From Oleiagrimonas soli (GTDB lineage Bacteria; Pseudomonadota; Gammaproteobacteria; Xanthomonadales; Rhodanobacteraceae), in assembly GCF_000761445.1 (NCBI RefSeq), contig NZ_KN196470.1, positions 2,294,861 to 2,358,860 on the forward strand: a stretch of 64,000 nt of DNA, in the 5' to 3' direction. The notes under the pieces were generated by a model. That model did not search any database. It saw only the letters and a list, made by a program, of their open reading frames with translations, and was not told where the DNA came from. Shown in pieces: positions 1 through 8,700 of this stretch (position 1 is the stretch's first letter; each line of letters begins with the position of its first letter). The position numbers and the translations under genes were made by a program.

Positions 1-1
1 G

Positions 2-133
2 AAGCAGCCGGACGTGACCGTGCACGGCAGCCGCCTGTACACGCTGTTCGACAGCAACGACTACCGCGATCACGTGATCACCATCGACGTGCCGACATCG
101 GGCTTCCGCGCCTTCACCTTCACCTTCGGCTGA
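2..133 (+). CDS. C-terminal end of a DipZ/redoxin-like protein (partial)
   Basis: Only the last 43 codons lie in the window; the reading frame enters from the left edge and stops at TGA 131-133. The visible tail contains GSRLYTLFD and ends in FRAFTFTFG. This resembles the beta-rich C-terminal domain of DipZ-type cytochrome c biogenesis/thioredoxin-like proteins, which typically end RLYQLI...AYAFTFG. That would make it a membrane or envelope thiol-disulfide exchange protein. The catalytic CXXC domain would be outside the window, so the call rests on the tail alone. Confidence 0.5.
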   Translation, partial: KQPDVTVHGSRLYTLFDSNDYRDHVITIDVPTSGFRAFTFTFG

Positions 134-229
134 AGCACTCCGGACAAGGCATGACGACGACGCGCGGGCGACTTCACGCCCGCGCCGATTTGCTGCATCC
201 TTGACGCCTTTTCACGCAAGGCGCGCACC

Positions 230-1162
230 GTGTCGTCGACCGCTCGCAAGGCCCACCTGCAGATTCACTTCTGCGTGCTGCTGTGGGGCTTCACCGCCAT
301 CCTCGGCAAGCTGATCACCCTGCCCGCGCTGCCGATGGTGTGGTGGCGCATGCTGGTGGTCGCGGTTGCGCTGCTGTTTTTTCCGCGCGTGTGGCGCGGC
401 CTGCGCGCGATGCCGGCGCGGCTGATTGCCGCCTATGCGGGCATTGGCGTGCTGGTGTCGCTGCATTGGCTGACGTTCTATGGCGCCATCAAGCTGGCCA
501 ACGCCTCGGTCGGCGCGCTGTGCATCGCCATCGCGCCGATCTTCCTGGCGCTGATCGAACCGTGGGTCGCGCGGCGACGCTTCGATCCGCGCGAACTGCT
601 GATGGGCATCGGCGTGGTGCCGGGCGTGGCGCTGGTGCTCGGCGGCATCCCGGACGGCATGCGCGCCGGACTGCTGATCGGCGTGCTGTCGGCGCTGTTC
701 GTGGCCCTGTTCAGCGCCTTCAACAAGCGCATGGTCGAGCACGCCGACCCGCTCACCGTCACCTTCATCGAACTGGGCGCAGGCACCGCCTTCCTGACCC
801 TGCTCGGACCGCTGCTGCCGCACACCGGCCCGATGCTGCCGCTGCCGCACCTGCACGACATCGTGCTGCTGCTGGTGCTGTCGCTGGGCTGCACGCTGCT
901 GCCCTTCGCGCTGGCGCTGGGCGCGCTGCGCCATCTGAGCGCCTTCGCGGTGCAGATGACCACGAATCTGGAGCCGGTCTACGCCATCGTGCTGGCGATC
1001 CCGCTGCTCGGCGAGCAACGCGAACTCAACGGCCTGTTCTACCTCGGCGTGATCATCGTGCTGGCGACGGTGTTCCTGCATCCGTGGATCACCAAACAGC
1101 GGCCGAGCAAGCCACCCGGCGAAATCCTCGGCACCGCCGAAGCCAAGAATCTGGGCGACTAG
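230..1162 (+). CDS. DMT-superfamily exporter, EamA family
   Basis: This 310-residue inner-membrane protein is almost entirely hydrophobic. It shows the two-fold repeat of EamA permeases: about residues 13-140, then 153-286, ten predicted helices in all. EamA proteins are drug/metabolite exporters; the substrate cannot be read from sequence. The start is GTG at 230; the first residues MSSTARKAHLQIH lead straight into helix 1, and no better ATG precedes it. It stands alone, with the preceding gene ending about 100 bases upstream and a regulator gene following 124 bases downstream. Confidence 0.85.
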   Translation: MSSTARKAHLQIHFCVLLWGFTAILGKLITLPALPMVWWRMLVVAVALLFFPRVWRGLRAMPARLIAAYAGIGVLVSLHWLTFYGAIKLANASVGALCIAIAPIFLALIEPWVARRRFDPRELLMGIGVVPGVALVLGGIPDGMRAGLLIGVLSALFVALFSAFNKRMVEHADPLTVTFIELGAGTAFLTLLGPLLPHTGPMLPLPHLHDIVLLLVLSLGCTLLPFALALGALRHLSAFAVQMTTNLEPVYAIVLAIPLLGEQRELNGLFYLGVIIVLATVFLHPWITKQRPSKPPGEILGTAEAKNLGD

Positions 1163-1239
1163 CTCCGAAGCGCCACTGCTGAACGCCGCGCGCAGCGACC
1201 GATCGCGACGCGCATGCCCAGGGCTTGTCACGCGCGTAA

Positions 1240-1277
1240 TTGCGATATATCTTAAGACTGTTACTTGCGATATATCG
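1240..1277. promoter_or_regulatory. Direct repeat, candidate operator of the PadR-family regulator
   Basis: The 12-mer TTGCGATATATC occurs at 1240-1251 and again at 1265-1276, exactly 25 bp apart, and ends 10 bp before the regulator's ATG at 1287. The second copy sits inside the perfect palindrome CGATATATCG (1268-1277). AT-rich TATA-centred repeats just before a PadR-type gene are typical of autoregulatory operators. The binding itself is inferred. Confidence 0.6.
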
Positions 1278-1286
1278 AGAAATGCC

Positions 1287-1922
1287 ATGAGATTCCAACG
1301 CGCCTTTCATCATCACCGCTTCCACCCGTTCCACGACCAGATCCGGGCCTGTGCCGAAGACATGCGCGCAGCCGCCGGCCGACGGCACCGCCACAGTGGC
1401 GGTCGCGGGCCGGGCGGCGACGATTTCGATTTCGGCGGTTCCCACGGCGGACGCTTCGGCGGACGCGTGTTCGGCCACGGCGACCTGAAGCTGGTCCTGC
1501 TGACCCTGATCTCGGAACGGTCGTGTCACGGCTACGAACTGATCCGCATCATCGAGGACATGTTCGACGGCACCTACGCGCCCAGTCCCGGCGCGGTCTA
1601 TCCGACCCTGACCCTGCTCGAGGAGATGGGCCTGGCGCACATCGACGAAAGCGACGAGAACGGGCGCAAGCGCTACGCCATCACCGACGAAGGCCGCGCG
1701 TTTCTTGCCGAGCACCGCACGCAGGTGGAGGCGGTGATGGAACGGATGCAGGAAACCGCGCGCGCGATGTCGCGGATGCGCTCACCGATGGACATCCGCC
1801 ACGCCATGCGCGACATCAAGCATGCGCTGATGGCGCGCCGCGAACACTGGAGCGGGGGCGAGGCCGAACGCATTCTCGCCATCCTGAAGCGCGCGGCACG
1901 CGAAATCCGCGGCGACGAATGA
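1287..1922 (+). CDS. PadR-family transcriptional regulator, YqjI-like, with His-rich N-terminus
   Basis: The 211-residue protein has an N-terminal tail of about 60 residues rich in His, Gly and Arg (HHH at 8-10, further His to residue 64). A PadR winged-helix domain follows from about residue 62: GDLKLVLLTL, then SCHGYELI and SPGAVYPTL. The C-terminal helical part matches the E. coli YqjI layout. YqjI is a nickel-responsive repressor of itself and of the ferric reductase YqjH. No yqjH-like gene adjoins here, so the target beyond autoregulation is unknown. Metal sensing is inferred from the His-rich tail. The gene follows a duplicated palindromic site. Confidence 0.8.
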   Translation: MRFQRAFHHHRFHPFHDQIRACAEDMRAAAGRRHRHSGGRGPGGDDFDFGGSHGGRFGGRVFGHGDLKLVLLTLISERSCHGYELIRIIEDMFDGTYAPSPGAVYPTLTLLEEMGLAHIDESDENGRKRYAITDEGRAFLAEHRTQVEAVMERMQETARAMSRMRSPMDIRHAMRDIKHALMARREHWSGGEAERILAILKRAAREIRGDE

Positions 1923-1985
1923 CGCCGCGAGGTCGCCGGACACGCGGCGGCGGTCATGCCATGCGAACGTTTCCGTCGAAACCCT

Positions 1986-3149
1986 TCAGCGAAAACGTTC
2001 GCGCGGCCGCCACTCGAGCCAGCCGATGGCGTCGTAAGCCGCAATGGCGTTGAACACGTTCTGCATGTCGGTGGCGGCCGCCGCCGCCACCTCGTGCAGG
2101 CGCATCCACTGCTGCAGCGCATAGCCGATGCGCGCCTGGGCGTCGAAATGCACGTCCAGATCCAGCGTGTTGCGCAGCCGGTAGCTGCCGCCGGGATCGA
2201 GATGCCGCGGCAACCAGCCATCGCCGCTGCGCAGCGCGACCAGCCACTTCAGGCGCAGGTACGGACGCGGCTCGCACAACGCGCGCCAGCGCTCCAGATC
2301 GCGCGTGGTCAAGCGACTGAAATCGGATTCGCGGAAATGCGCGGTGGCATAGGCTTCCGCCGAGGCCAGATCGCCGACGATCATGTAGACCGCGTTCTTC
2401 GGGTCCAGAATCAGCGGCTCGGCATCGCCCAGCACCACCTGGCTCGGCGCCATCAGCGCCTGCCCTTCCAGGTAATGCGTCAGCGGACGTCCGGGCGCGC
2501 CGGCATCGTCGCCGATGCGCAGGCCCGCGTCGTAGTTCGCCTGCACGCCGGTCAGGCGTTCGCGCTCATGGGACGAGCCGCGCGCGAACGGATCGCGCTC
2601 GCTGCTACGCGCCTGCGCGCGCGTGGACGAGCGGCCATTGGGCACCGACTGGATCAACGTAGTGTCCTCCAGACGGTAGGGCACGATCTTGTCCAGCGTG
2701 TGCTCGCCGCTGTCGCGCCGCAGAAACCGTTCCAGATCGACCGCCTCGGGAATGGCGTGATCGTGCTCGACGTGCTCGGCATGGCCCGGCAAGGCGTCGA
2801 AAAACTCCGGCGAACGCTCGTCGACCTTGGCGAAGTTGCGCTGAGCGTGCGTGATCGAGCCCAGCACGCGCACGACATCGTCGACGCCGAATCCGGCCGG
2901 TAGGAATTCGTCGCCGACATCGCCCGGCGCGCCCAGATTCACACAGCGCACGCCGCGACCGCGCGCGCGCAAGGCGGCGGCCTCGGCCTCCAGCGAACCG
3001 GGCACCAGAATCAGCAGATCGGCCTGTTCGCGTTCGCCCAGGCGCCAGTGCACCTTGAGGCGCTCGCTGGCCTCGCCAAGCAGCAGGCGAAGTCGCGCCC
3101 GCTCGAAACCGTTCAGACCGATGCAGGCCAGTACCCGTTCGTCCGTCAC
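1986..3149 (-). CDS. Protein of unknown function, possible N-terminal pseudo-receiver domain
   Basis: I do not recognise this 387-residue soluble protein. The start chosen is GTG at 3149, because GGAGA lies 7 bases upstream; an ATG 12 codons further up lacks a ribosome site. The first 80 residues alternate strand/helix (VLACIGLNG, ADLLILVPG) in a way that recalls a degenerate response-regulator receiver. The middle is low in order, and the last 130 residues are helical and rich in Trp and Arg. No signal peptide or membrane segment is visible. It converges with the PadR gene and is divergent from the AraC-type gene. Confidence 0.55.
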   Translation of the reverse strand: MTDERVLACIGLNGFERARLRLLLGEASERLKVHWRLGEREQADLLILVPGSLEAEAAALRARGRGVRCVNLGAPGDVGDEFLPAGFGVDDVVRVLGSITHAQRNFAKVDERSPEFFDALPGHAEHVEHDHAIPEAVDLERFLRRDSGEHTLDKIVPYRLEDTTLIQSVPNGRSSTRAQARSSERDPFARGSSHERERLTGVQANYDAGLRIGDDAGAPGRPLTHYLEGQALMAPSQVVLGDAEPLILDPKNAVYMIVGDLASAEAYATAHFRESDFSRLTTRDLERWRALCEPRPYLRLKWLVALRSGDGWLPRHLDPGGSYRLRNTLDLDVHFDAQARIGYALQQWMRLHEVAAAAATDMQNVFNAIAAYDAIGWLEWRPRERFR

Positions 3150-3294
3150 GCCTGATTCTCCATTGCCACGCCTCGATCCCAACACGTTTTCTCAGCTTAC
3201 TCTAACGCGATTCGCGCCCATTCAAGCACTTTCGGCCGACCCCCGATTCAAGTCGATTCATGTAGGCTGAACCGACTCCTGCGGAGGACTGACC

Positions 3295-4122
3295 GTGACT
3301 TTCACCGCTGTCACCCCCACCGCCCCACTCGATGCATGGATCGCGTGCATCTGGGATGGCGATGCGCCACTGAGGCAGACGCCGCCGTTCCGGCTCGAAC
3401 GCATCCTTCCGCAGCCGGGCGCCGCGCTGGTCATCAACCTGGCCGAGGACCAGACGCGCCTGTACGACGACGATGACGCACGCGCCTGTCATCGCCTCGG
3501 CGGCAGCGTGTGCAGCGGTCCGTATACTCACAGCTTCCTGATCGACAGTGCCGAGCAACTGCGCGTGATGGGCGTGGTCTTCCGTCCCGGCGGCGCCCTG
3601 CCGTTTCTGCGCGAACCGCTGCACCGGCTCAGCGATCGCGACATCGATCTGGAAGCCGTGGCCGGCGATGCCTGCCGGGGGCTGCGTCAACGACTGCTGG
3701 AAACGCCCACGGCCGCGCAACGCCTGACGCTGCTCGAACACTGGCTGCGCGGACGCATCGGCGACGCCCTGCCCTGCGCGCCGGCGGCGATCCGCCTTGC
3801 ACTGGATCGCATGCACGCGGCGCCCGCCACGGCGCGCATCGGCGCCATCGTGCGCGACAGCGAGGTGTCGCAGAAACGCTTCGGCCGCCTGTTCCGCGAA
3901 CACCTCGGCCTCGGCCCCAAGCGCTACGTGCGCCTGCTTCGCTTCCGCCGCCTGATCGACACCGCCCACGTCGCCGACGACATCGACTGGGCCGCGCTGG
4001 CCGCCGACTGTGGCTTCCACGATCAACCGCATCTAGTGCGCGAGTTCCGCGCCTTCGCCGGCATGACGCCCAGCGCGTATGCGACGCGACGCGGCCCGCA
4101 TCTGAACCACGTCGCGGTGTAG
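3295..4122 (+). CDS. AraC-family transcriptional regulator
   Basis: This 275-residue protein has an N-terminal sensor domain of about 170 residues of the DUF6597 type (PGAALVINLAE, VVFRPGGALPFL). A C-terminal AraC helix-turn-helix pair follows, with the typical pattern SQKRFGRLFREHLGLGPKRY and a second HTH ending AFAGMTPSAY. The start is GTG at 3295, supported by GGAGG at 3283-3287. The ligand is unknown. The co-oriented glyoxalase-fold gene begins 73 bases downstream and is a plausible target, since such regulator/VOC pairs are common; this is inference. Confidence 0.85.
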   Translation: MTFTAVTPTAPLDAWIACIWDGDAPLRQTPPFRLERILPQPGAALVINLAEDQTRLYDDDDARACHRLGGSVCSGPYTHSFLIDSAEQLRVMGVVFRPGGALPFLREPLHRLSDRDIDLEAVAGDACRGLRQRLLETPTAAQRLTLLEHWLRGRIGDALPCAPAAIRLALDRMHAAPATARIGAIVRDSEVSQKRFGRLFREHLGLGPKRYVRLLRFRRLIDTAHVADDIDWAALAADCGFHDQPHLVREFRAFAGMTPSAYATRRGPHLNHVAV

Positions 4123-4195
4123 CGGCGAAAATCTACAAGACGCACGCGCGCCGCATGCGCATCATGGCTCCGTGACCCACGGCAAGGAGATCCGC

Positions 4196-4615
4196 ATGAC
4201 AACCCCGAACGCAAGCACGTTGATGCCCTGTCTGCGCTACCGCGACGCGCGCGCCGCCATCGCCTGGCTCGGCAAGGCCTTCGGTTTCCGCGAACACGCA
4301 GTGCACGCCGACGACAACGACGGCATCGAGCACGCCGAACTGGTGCTGGGCCGCGGCATGGTGATGCTCGGTTCCGTGCGCGACAACGACTATGGCAGCC
4401 AGGTGCTGCAACCGGACGAAGCCAGCGGACGGAACACGCAGAGCATCTATGTGGTGGTTGCCGATTGCCGCGCGCACTACGAGCGCGCCTGCGCGGCGGG
4501 GGCCGAGATCGTGCTCGACTACGAGGAAAAGGACTACGGCGGCGCGGGCTATACCTGTCGCGATCCCGAAGGCCATCTGTGGTCGTTCGGCAGCTACGAC
4601 CCCTGGGCCGCCTGA
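4196..4615 (+). CDS. VOC (glyoxalase/bleomycin resistance) fold protein
   Basis: The 139-residue protein belongs to the vicinal-oxygen-chelate superfamily, PhnB-like branch. It opens LMPCLRYRDARAAIAWLGKA and ends GYTCRDPEGHLWSFGSYDPW, the usual paired beta-alpha-beta-beta-beta units. The metal-ligand candidates (His in HAEL, Glu in DPEGH) are present. The enzymatic substrate is unknown. ATG 4196 has AAGGAG at 4184-4189. It ends at a strong inverted repeat that separates it from the convergent hydrolase gene. Confidence 0.75.
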   Translation: MTTPNASTLMPCLRYRDARAAIAWLGKAFGFREHAVHADDNDGIEHAELVLGRGMVMLGSVRDNDYGSQVLQPDEASGRNTQSIYVVVADCRAHYERACAAGAEIVLDYEEKDYGGAGYTCRDPEGHLWSFGSYDPWAA

Positions 4616-4620
4616 AAACC

Positions 4621-4652
4621 GGTCCGCCGCGCCCGCTTCGGCGCGGCGGACC
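4621..4652. terminator. Hairpin between convergent genes
   Basis: A perfect 13-bp stem (GGTCCGCCGCGCC, 4621-4633; complement 4640-4652) closes a 6-base loop. On the minus strand the stem is followed by GGTTTTC. It lies between the stop codons of the VOC gene (+) and the serine hydrolase gene (-), so it probably terminates both. Confidence 0.75.
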
Positions 4653-4660
4653 GAGGAAAC

Positions 4661-6337
4661 TCAGCCGTCCTTCTTGACCGGCTTCAGACGCAGGTCCTGG
4701 AAGTCGAAGCTGAAATCGGTCAACGGCGACACCGGCTTCATGCGCATTTCGCGCACGTGGCCGTCGGCGTCCAGCGCGAAGGTGACGAAGGCGTCGGCGT
4801 TCAGCGAACGGTCGCGCCAGTGCACGATGAAGGTGTCGTGCTGCCACGGTTTCAGGTCGCCCAGCAGCTGCTTGGTGTGGCTGAACTGCATCACCAGGTG
4901 CCCGCCTTCCACGCGCAGACCCACGTCGCCGTACCACGGATCGCGGTAGGTTCCGGCGTAGCCGGACAGCGGCAGCGACGGCTTGCTGTGCTTGTCGCGC
5001 GCGGCCTCGTGCTTCTTCCAGCTGTCGTCGGCCTTGGCCTCGGATTTGGCCTCGGCCTTGGCGTAGACCGCCGTCCAGTCGGTCTTCGGCGCGTGCATGT
5101 AGGCGTCGAGGATGCGGTACGTCACGGCCTGGAACGCCGCGCCGGACTGCTGGTTGGTCAGCACCACCATGCCCAGCTTCAGGTCCGGAATCATGGTCAC
5201 GCGCGAGACGAAACCGGGCCAGCCGCCGGTGTGGTAGACCACCTTGTGACCGCGGAACTCGGACAGGTGCCAGCCCTCGCCGTAGCCCGCGTAGTCCGGC
5301 GCGATGGCCGCCAGTTCGGGAATCTCCGGCTTGCTCGGATGGATGGCCGTCTGCACCGACCACATCTCCTCGTGGCGCTTCTCGCTGAACAGCCGCTTGG
5401 GCGTGCCGTCCGCGTTCTCGCCGTACACGCCGCCGTCGAGCTGGGCGATGATCCACTTCGCCATGTCGTGCACGCTGGAGTAGATGCCGCCGGCGCCGGA
5501 GTTGTTGGCCCAGGCCAGCTTGGCCACCGGCTTCAGATCCTTGAAGTCGTACTTGGCGTAGCCGGTGGCGACGTCATGGTCGCTCGGCTGGATGTAGTGG
5601 TAGTTGAAGCGCGTGTCGTGCATGCCCAGCGGCTCGAAGAAGCGCGTCTTCAGGAAGTGACGATAGCTCTCGCCGGAGACATTCTCGATCACCAGCTCGG
5701 CCACGCCGAACAGAATGTTGTCGTAGAAGTAGCGCTCACGGAAACCGTTCTTGATCGGCACGTGCGCCAGATGCTGGATCACCTGCTTGGTGGTGTAGTC
5801 GGTGGTCGGCCAGTACAGCAGGTCGCCGGCGCCCAGGCTCAGGCCGCTGTGATGCGCCAGCAGATCGCGGATGCGCATCTCGTGCGTGATGTACGGGTCG
5901 GACATGCGAAACCACGGCAGGTGGTCGATCACGCGGTCGCCCATGTCGAGCTTGCCCTCGTCGGCCAGCATCGACAGCGACGCGGCGGTGAAGGCCTTGG
6001 TGTTGGAGGCGATGGCGAAGATCGTGTGCGCGTCGACCGGCTGGTCGGGCTGACCGTGCGTGCCATACGTGCGCACGCCGTAGCCCTGCGCCAGCACCAC
6101 CTTGCCATCCTTGACGATGGCGACGGCGATGCCGGGCACGTCGAACTGCTTGCGCACGCCGTTGACGTAATCGGTGAAGTCGGAAAGCTGCGCCGGCAAT
6201 GCGTTCGCGACAGCCGGCTTGGCCGCCGTGGATGCCTGTGCGGCATCGGTCGCCAGCGCGGGCGTGGCGGACAACGCCGAGCCCGCGGCCAGCGCCAGCA
6301 CCATGAACAGACGACGAGTGATCGGATCGATGCGCAT
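4661..6337 (-). CDS. Secreted serine hydrolase, beta-lactamase class C fold
   Basis: This 558-residue protein begins with a Sec signal peptide (MRIDPITRRLFMVLALAAGS, cleavage near ALA-TDA). The domain (about 45-420) has the SxxK nucleophile motif in ASNTKAF. It also has a Tyr-x-Asn equivalent (YDNILF) and an HTG box in VYHTGGWPG replacing KTG. Family members are esterases or D-aminopeptidase-like enzymes rather than true beta-lactamases. The C-terminal 110 residues resemble DUF3471, often found in these hydrolases. The protein should act in the periplasm or outside. It is divergent from the GH13 gene, with starts 117 bp apart. Confidence 0.85.
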   Translation of the reverse strand: MRIDPITRRLFMVLALAAGSALSATPALATDAAQASTAAKPAVANALPAQLSDFTDYVNGVRKQFDVPGIAVAIVKDGKVVLAQGYGVRTYGTHGQPDQPVDAHTIFAIASNTKAFTAASLSMLADEGKLDMGDRVIDHLPWFRMSDPYITHEMRIRDLLAHHSGLSLGAGDLLYWPTTDYTTKQVIQHLAHVPIKNGFRERYFYDNILFGVAELVIENVSGESYRHFLKTRFFEPLGMHDTRFNYHYIQPSDHDVATGYAKYDFKDLKPVAKLAWANNSGAGGIYSSVHDMAKWIIAQLDGGVYGENADGTPKRLFSEKRHEEMWSVQTAIHPSKPEIPELAAIAPDYAGYGEGWHLSEFRGHKVVYHTGGWPGFVSRVTMIPDLKLGMVVLTNQQSGAAFQAVTYRILDAYMHAPKTDWTAVYAKAEAKSEAKADDSWKKHEAARDKHSKPSLPLSGYAGTYRDPWYGDVGLRVEGGHLVMQFSHTKQLLGDLKPWQHDTFIVHWRDRSLNADAFVTFALDADGHVREMRMKPVSPLTDFSFDFQDLRLKPVKKDG

Positions 6338-6453
6338 TGCGACTCCCTGAGGTTCCCGTTAGCTTTTCGAGTATGAATGTCCGCGGCCTTCGTGTCATGC
6401 CCACGATCGACACACCCGCGCACATGCCATTCGCTCCCCGCAAAGGAGTCCCC

Positions 6454-8241
6454 ATGCGACCTGAACGACTGCCCTGGTGGCGGCAGGCGCCGATCAACCG
6501 CCGCGCCTACGCCTGGGAAAAGAAGCAGCAGAACCCGACCCTCGGCGAATGGTGGCACGGCGCCGCCATCTACCAGATCATGCCGTGGAGCTACCGCGAC
6601 TCCGACGACGACGGCCGCGGCGACCTCAACGGCATCATCCAGAGTCTGGACTACATCACCTCGCTGGGCGTCGACGCCATCTGGCTGATGCCGCTGTATC
6701 CATCCGGCGACGTCGATGCCGGCTACGACGTCAAGGACATGCGCGCCATCGACCACAGCCTGGGTTCGATGGACGACTTCGACCGCCTCGTGCGCCTGAC
6801 CCACCAGCGCGGCCTGCGCGTGATGCTGGATATGGTGTGGAGCCACACCTCCGACCAGCACCCGTGGTTCCGCGAAAGCCGCAGCGGCCGTCGCAACAAC
6901 CGCGCCGACTGGTACATCTGGGCCGATCCGGCCGCGGACGGCGGGCCGCCGAACAACTGGCCGGCGGTGTTCAACGGCGAATCCGGCTGGCACTTCGCGC
7001 CGGAGCGCGAGCAGTACTACTTCACCAACTTCTTCCCCGGCCAGCCGGCGCTGAACTGGCACAACCCGGACGTGCGCGCCGCCATCCTGGACATCGCGCG
7101 CTTCTGGCTCGACCGCGGCATCGACGGCATGCGCCTGGACGCGGTGAACTTCTACGCGCAGGACCCGCAACTGCGCGACAACCCGCCGCGCGGCGACGAC
7201 GACCCCATGCCCGACGGCTTCCAGGATGCCAACAAGGCCACGCGGCAGAAGCTGGTCAACAGCTTCAACCGTCCCGAGACGCTGGCATACCTCAAACCGC
7301 TGCGCGATCTGGTCGACACCTACCCCGGCGTGGCCCTGCTGGGCGAAGTGGTGATGTGCGAGGACAGCATCACCGAGGCCGCCAAGTACACCCGCAACGG
7401 CACCCTGCTGCACATGGCCTATCACGCCGGCCTGCTGTTCGACGAACGCATGACCGCCGCGCGTATGCGCGCCGTGGTGCGCAAGACGCTGGACACCTTC
7501 GGCCCGACCGGCAGCTGCTGGATCGTCGGCAACCACGACTTCGGCCGCATGAGTTCACGCTGGGGCGGCGACCGCTTCCCCTACCCGCACGGCTTCCGCC
7601 GCACCGTCGCCGCGCTGCTGCTGTCGCTGCCCGGTGCGCTGTGCCTGTGGCAGGGCGACGAGCTGGGTCTGCCCGAGGCGCGCGTGCCCGACGACATTCC
7701 CCGGGACCGTCTGCGCGATCCGCTGGCCGAGACCAACGGCCGCGGCCGCGACGGCGCGCGCACGCCGATGCCGTGGAACGACCATTCGCGCCACTGCGGC
7801 TTTTCGCGCTGTGAGCAGCCGTGGCTGCCGATCCCGCGCGCGCACCGCGTGCTCAACGTGGCGCGCCAGCAGCATGATCCGGCGTCGCTGCTCAACGACT
7901 GGCGCTCGCTGCTGAACTGGCACACCGCGCAACCGGCCATGCGCGCAGGCAAGACCGAACTGATCGACGCCGACGAACCCTGGCTGGCGCTGCGCCGCAG
8001 CTATGCCGAGCAGACGCTGTTGTGTCTGTTCAACCTCAGCGACGACAGCGCCGAGATCGACCTGAGCATGCACAGCGATCCACACCCCGTTCAGGGGCTG
8101 GGCTTCGACGTCGAACATCTGCCGGACCGGTGCTTTCGCGTGCCCGCCTGGGGCGCACTGATCGTCGACGTCAGCGCCGACCACGGCGCCACGCATGCCG
8201 CGCCGTATAAGGACGAGCAGGCACCTGACACAGGCGACTGA
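6454..8241 (+). CDS. GH13 alpha-glucosidase/alpha-amylase family enzyme
   Basis: The 595-residue enzyme has a GH13 barrel beginning IYQIMPWSYRDSDDDG (oligo-1,6-glucosidase/alpha-glucosidase group). The catalytic set is visible: nucleophile Asp229 in GMRLDAVNF, acid/base Glu298 in LLGEVV, and third Asp362 in VGNHDFGR. It should hydrolyse alpha-glucosidic bonds of short maltooligosaccharides or sucrose in the cytoplasm, as no signal peptide is seen. ATG 6454 is chosen for AAAGGAG at 6442-6448; the in-frame ATG at 6337 overlaps the divergent gene's start. The last codons (from about 8212) lie inside the intergenic repeat, so the C-terminus looks rewritten by repeat DNA. Confidence 0.9.
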   Translation: MRPERLPWWRQAPINRRAYAWEKKQQNPTLGEWWHGAAIYQIMPWSYRDSDDDGRGDLNGIIQSLDYITSLGVDAIWLMPLYPSGDVDAGYDVKDMRAIDHSLGSMDDFDRLVRLTHQRGLRVMLDMVWSHTSDQHPWFRESRSGRRNNRADWYIWADPAADGGPPNNWPAVFNGESGWHFAPEREQYYFTNFFPGQPALNWHNPDVRAAILDIARFWLDRGIDGMRLDAVNFYAQDPQLRDNPPRGDDDPMPDGFQDANKATRQKLVNSFNRPETLAYLKPLRDLVDTYPGVALLGEVVMCEDSITEAAKYTRNGTLLHMAYHAGLLFDERMTAARMRAVVRKTLDTFGPTGSCWIVGNHDFGRMSSRWGGDRFPYPHGFRRTVAALLLSLPGALCLWQGDELGLPEARVPDDIPRDRLRDPLAETNGRGRDGARTPMPWNDHSRHCGFSRCEQPWLPIPRAHRVLNVARQQHDPASLLNDWRSLLNWHTAQPAMRAGKTELIDADEPWLALRRSYAEQTLLCLFNLSDDSAEIDLSMHSDPHPVQGLGFDVEHLPDRCFRVPAWGALIVDVSADHGATHAAPYKDEQAPDTGD

Positions 8242-8700
8242 CGGATCCGCCGTTCCGCATCGGCCGCCACCCAGACATGCCCGCAAATGCCCCGCTCGGT
8301 CGTGCCGAAGGTCTTCCCGCACGCGGATCGCATGCTTCGATCCTCATCCCGGCGCAAGCCGGGATCGGAGGTCTCTTGCCTGCGGTTGAAAGCAAGTCGC
8401 CAGATTCCTGCTTCCGCAGAAAGCATGTGGATGAGCAGCAACCTGATACAGGCGATGGATGCACAAACCGTGCGGCATCGGTGGCACCCGAGACATCCCC
8501 CGCAGACGCATACCGCAGGCACTTCCGCCTTCGGCGCCGAAGGCCTTGCCGGCATGTCCTACCGAAGACCTTCCCGCACGCGGATCGCACGCTTCGGTCG
8601 TCATCCCGGCGCAAGCCGGAATCCCGTGTCTCTCGCTTTTCGACGACTGGCAAGTCGTCGGGTTCCTGCGTCCGCGCAAAGGACGTCCGCGATAGGCAAC
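8212..8700. repeat. Imperfect tandem duplication of a REP-like intergenic element
   Basis: Two copies are visible. The motif GAYGAGCAG-SMACCTGAYACAGGCG starts at 8212 and 8430. The block CTTCCCGCACGCGGATCGCA starts at 8313 and 8570, followed in both by TCATCCCGGCGCAAGCCGG. Spacing grows from 218 to 257 bp, so copy 2 carries about 39 extra bases. Each copy has an ATCCCGGC-GCAA-GCCGGGAT hairpin with a GCAA tetraloop: 8346-8365 perfect, 8603-8622 with one mismatch. This core encodes the spurious IPAQAGI peptide common in Xanthomonadales intergenic repeats. Confidence 0.75.

Noticed and set aside
4661-6337. True beta-lactamase call
   Set aside because: The motif is HTG rather than KTG and a DUF3471-like tail is present, which fits esterase/peptidase-type relatives better.
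8459-8695. Small frame encoding VIPAQAGIP
   Set aside because: This peptide comes from the common intergenic repeat core and is not a gene.
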